The notes under the pieces were generated by a model. The model was not told where the DNA came from. It was given only the letters and a program-made list of their open reading frames with translations, and did not search any database. A DNA stretch of 30,174 bases from CAWACC01 sp964390695. GTDB taxonomy: Bacteria > Chlamydiota > Chlamydiia > Chlamydiales > Parachlamydiaceae. Shown piece by piece: positions 27,541 to 30,174 of this stretch. The DNA lies in contig CAYMKI010000023.1 of the NCBI GenBank assembly GCA_964390695.1, forward strand, positions 1 to 30,174. The letters are read 5' to 3'. Position 1 is the stretch's first letter. Each line of letters opens with the position of its first letter. The position numbers were made by a program, and so were the translations under genes.

Positions 27541-27904
27541 ATCCACTCTTGCCCATGGGGGCGATACCTCTTCGGGCCAGCCTTCCCCTAAGCTACTCTC
27601 TCTCGCCCCATTCTGATGCTCGTGGATACTTTCAGCGAAAACTGCTGTGGCTTAGACGTAACATCTTGATTATTATTTTTTTCTGTGATAGAATTCAACG
27701 CAATTTTTCTTAACTAATCAACACCGTACAAAGTACGCACATTATTGAACCACAGAGCCCACAGATAACACAGAGCGGGAAAAAATAAATAGAAATTATT
27801 AAATCTGCATTTTTATAACTCTCTGTGGACTCTGAGGTTCAATATCTTATTATTTTATATGGGGTGGTGCATAGTCACAAATTTTCACAGAAAGGAATAA
27901 AATA
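27541..27904. other. Spacer with second repeat element
   Basis: A 364-base gene-free stretch between hemB and the kinase gene. A loose inverted repeat (TGGGGGCGA 27556-27564 with TCGCCCCA 27603-27610) may end hemB transcription. The palindromic element at 27744-27844 follows. The 60 bases before the kinase start are AT-rich and must hold its promoter, but no clear boxes are seen. Confidence 0.6.
27744..27844. repeat. Palindromic 'CACAGAG' repeat element, copy 2
   Basis: The left end reads ATTGAACCACAGAGCCCACAG. The right end, on the opposite strand, reads ATTGAACCTCAGAGTCCACAG, so the ends are inverted repeats of about 23 bases with few mismatches around a roughly 55-base AT-rich centre. A further CACAGAG lies at 27769-27775. 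It shares its end motif with the element at 5528-5711. No coding capacity. Confidence 0.75.
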
Positions 27905-30174
27905 ATGTCTGTTCAGTTATCCAGAAACCTTCACCAAGAAAATGTAGATAATTTTTCATCCGAAGCGCTCCCATCCTCCAATTCTGATTTCGCTGCAGCC
28001 ACGCATACACAGACCCTCCTTCAACCATATTTCGCTAGCCTTAACCGGCATCCGGACTTTAAATATTCCTTCACCCCCCTTTCGCCTAACACCGCATGTT
28101 CTCCTGCAGTGGAATCTGCCTTATTAGCCAAATATGGACTTAACTCCTTAGAAATGACCACATTAAGGCTATATTTAGGCTTGCCGATGAATGTCGAGAA
28201 GATAAATCGACAGGCTGCAGGGCAGCCGCTGCATATCCGAAAAAACGACGAAAACCAGCTTCCCAGATCCTTCGTCTTTATTCCTGCACAGGATAATCTC
28301 CCTGCACAGGTCTTTGTGCTATTGAAAGATCATCATATTGAACCCTTAGGAGAGGGCGCTTTTAAAACCGCAACAAAAGCTTTAGGTTTTGTCCTGCAAC
28401 AAGGCGCCCTTGTGGGCCCTTTGAAAGAAAAAGCCTTTTTGTCCTGCAAAGCTGAACATGCGCATCAAGAGCTGATAGCTATGCAAAAGCTCAAAGGGCA
28501 GCCCCACTGTTTGACCAGTCAGGCGATCGTAAAATATGACGACAAAACTGCTAAAACTTTGAAAAAGAACGGTCATCTCAAAAAAGTCGGCATGATCATG
28601 GATTTGATGGAAAGTGATTTAACCGGTTTTTGCGCAGCATCGGCATCTACAGCGCCCAAACATGCAGACCTAAAACGCCTACAATTACTGGGCGACGTCG
28701 CCATGGGATTGCAGGAGATGCACCGCCTAAATTTTGTGCATAACGACGTCAAGCCCGACAACATGGCCGTGTACAAAGAGAAGGGGAAGATTGCCGATTT
28801 TGGGTTGTCAGGCCCTAAAGGTCAAAGACCGGCGGTATTAGCGGTATTGAATCCTCCCGAAGTGCACATGCATCCCAGGAAGAAAGTCAACTATGCACCG
28901 CAAGTCGACATTTTCCAGTTCGGACTTTCTATGATGGCCGTCTGCGGATATGAAAAATATGTCACGGAATATGTACAGACCATCCATAAGTGCTATGAAG
29001 AAGATACCTACCTGAGCTACCTGCCGCGTTTTGTGGAAAATATCTTTTACCGCTTTAAATCAGAAAATACGGGACCTCTGGTGCAACTGATTTCTGACTG
29101 CATCCATATCGACCCCAAAAAAAGGATCGACGCCCAAACTTTAGTAGTGCGTCTGCATCAAATCGTCGACAGCCATAAACCCCAGCCGATGGCCCCGCCA
29201 TCCTCTCGGCCGGCGGCCTCTTCTGCCCAGAAACCTGAATCCCCAGCTTTAAGCCTGGAAGAGCGCTTACATAAGATTGAAAAAAACCTTTCAACATTAA
29301 AAAAATGGGTCACGGAAAATCTAATCGAAACCGCCCAGCCGACAGAGAAGACATGCCATCCCAATTTTATCCAGGAGCAGCAGTTGCGCCTGATCAGAAG
29401 TATCTTAGGCTTAACACCTCGCGAGACCTCATCATCCTCAGCCTCCACAAGCTCTTCTTCCAAAGATAGTGCCATCACGGAGAGTATACCAGTGCAACGC
29501 AACCGAGACTACTGGCCAACCTCACACAGTACGAGGGAAAAGCCCAAACCCAAAACCGTCGAGTGGGATAAGATGCAATTCCGCGCAGGCGTAACAACCG
29601 AAGGTCAGCTAAGCGTAGGAATGCAGGTGCCTGTGCATCTCGGCACCTACGGGATGAATGCCGGCGTGGATATTCAAACCGATTCGCAAGCCTTGAAAGA
29701 TCTATGGGATGTCTTGCGCGGAGTGAAACTACATCCTCAGTCCAAAACTTTCCCCACGGATCATGGAGACTATAAGATCAAGTGGTATACCATGGGCCAT
29801 TCGATCCTTTCACATCGTGATAACAAAGACTTTAAAGTAAAAATCCAAGGACCTGACGGCAAAAAGCACACCCTGTGGGTCAAAGGGCTGATGCAGCTTG
29901 AAGGCAAAGTCAATAAATATTTACAGCAGCTCATAGCCAGGAAGTCATCACAGGAGCTGAACCAATTCTCCCAAAGTTTTGAGGAGCTGATCAAGCAACG
30001 TCAAATCGAAACTGCACAAAGCCTTTTGGATAACTTCAGGAAATCATATGGGCAAAATTTTTCCGTGTTATTGCTGCAGCAATATCAACTCTTTTTAAAT
30101 GAAAACGCTGCCCGTCAAAGGGTGGAGAACCTGCAGCAAGAATCTATTTCGAAAATCATCGCGCAGCTTAAGAC
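27905..30174 (+). CDS. Ser/Thr protein kinase with long C-terminal extension, partial
   Basis: The frame opens at ATG 27905 with AAAGGA eight bases upstream and is still open at the right edge (over 755 codons). A protein kinase domain spans about residues 145-410: glycine loop LGEGAFKTA (149-157), probable ATP lysine K182 (LSCKAE) and helix-C glutamate E189, catalytic loop VHNDVKPDN (D281, with HND in place of HRD), DFG (298-300), a PPE (317-319) in the APE position and VDIFQFGLSMM. All key catalytic residues are present, so it is probably active. A Pro/Ser-rich linker (about 420-445, 500-520) leads to an unrecognised domain (about 540-680) and a helical tail. There is no membrane helix of the PknB or PknD kind. 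It could be a secreted effector or an internal regulator. Confidence 0.88.
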   Translation, partial: MSVQLSRNLHQENVDNFSSEALPSSNSDFAAATHTQTLLQPYFASLNRHPDFKYSFTPLSPNTACSPAVESALLAKYGLNSLEMTTLRLYLGLPMNVEKINRQAAGQPLHIRKNDENQLPRSFVFIPAQDNLPAQVFVLLKDHHIEPLGEGAFKTATKALGFVLQQGALVGPLKEKAFLSCKAEHAHQELIAMQKLKGQPHCLTSQAIVKYDDKTAKTLKKNGHLKKVGMIMDLMESDLTGFCAASASTAPKHADLKRLQLLGDVAMGLQEMHRLNFVHNDVKPDNMAVYKEKGKIADFGLSGPKGQRPAVLAVLNPPEVHMHPRKKVNYAPQVDIFQFGLSMMAVCGYEKYVTEYVQTIHKCYEEDTYLSYLPRFVENIFYRFKSENTGPLVQLISDCIHIDPKKRIDAQTLVVRLHQIVDSHKPQPMAPPSSRPAASSAQKPESPALSLEERLHKIEKNLSTLKKWVTENLIETAQPTEKTCHPNFIQEQQLRLIRSILGLTPRETSSSSASTSSSSKDSAITESIPVQRNRDYWPTSHSTREKPKPKTVEWDKMQFRAGVTTEGQLSVGMQVPVHLGTYGMNAGVDIQTDSQALKDLWDVLRGVKLHPQSKTFPTDHGDYKIKWYTMGHSILSHRDNKDFKVKIQGPDGKKHTLWVKGLMQLEGKVNKYLQQLIARKSSQELNQFSQSFEELIKQRQIETAQSLLDNFRKSYGQNFSVLLLQQYQLFLNENAARQRVENLQQESISKIIAQLK

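Noticed and set aside
27541..27670. Possible remnant of a coding gene after hemB
   Set aside because: All frames I read have early stops and no recognised motif; only a loose inverted repeat is visible.
1..30174. CRISPR array, rRNA or complete insertion sequence
   Set aside because: No regularly spaced repeats, no rRNA-like sequence and no transposase frame were found; the inverted repeats are isolated and carry no genes.

Overview
The window looks like a chromosome fragment from a member of the Chlamydiota outside the classical animal pathogens (an amoeba- or protist-associated 'environmental' chlamydia). The main evidence is the block 15571-22128. Reading outward from a divergent point near 21200-21250, it holds rsmH, an ftsL-like gene, ftsI/pbp3, murE and an amiA-type amidase on the minus strand, and a short unknown gene plus a TPR gene on the plus strand. 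As far as I recall, this matches the conserved chlamydial order CT268-CT274. A very long PBP2 (about 1130 residues, with a large insertion in the transpeptidase domain) is also chlamydia-like. Large unknown proteins and eukaryotic-like domains (RhoGAP, Ser/Thr kinase) fit an intracellular bacterium that secretes effectors. The species cannot be named from this sequence.

Layout. 1-267: the first 14 codons of a tyrosine-recombinase-like integrase (minus strand, running off the left edge) beside a tRNA-Thr(CGT), suggesting a tRNA-targeted integrated element to the left. 503-5186: a small hypothetical gene, PBP2 and a convergent hypothetical gene. 5187-5831: an AT-rich spacer with a palindromic repeat element. 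5832-15424: one giant coding region, split by a 100-N assembly gap, joining a possible cysteine-protease-like segment to a DUF3638-like helicase/ATPase. 15481-15553: tRNA-Arg(CCT) with a visible promoter. 15571-22128: the peptidoglycan and division cluster, with a 10-N gap in one gene. 22129-22498: a dense cluster of inverted repeats. 22499-23455: a RhoGAP-domain protein in AT-rich DNA. 23650-26410: a minus-strand operon bcp, glycosyltransferase, membrane protein. 26491-27540: hemB, divergent from bcp. 27541-27904: a spacer with a second copy of the palindromic repeat. 27905 to the right edge: a Ser/Thr protein kinase with a long C-terminal extension, cut by the window.

How it fits together. 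The rsmH-ftsL-ftsI-murE-amiA cluster plus PBP2 supply septal peptidoglycan synthesis, meso-diaminopimelate addition and remodelling, consistent with chlamydial division. Bcp and HemB are housekeeping genes for peroxide defence and haem synthesis. The glycosyltransferase probably modifies surface glycolipid. The giant protein, the RhoGAP protein and the kinase are the accessory part and the best candidates for host-directed proteins. They are flanked by dispersed palindromic elements rather than by complete transposons. No CRISPR array, rRNA or complete insertion sequence was seen.
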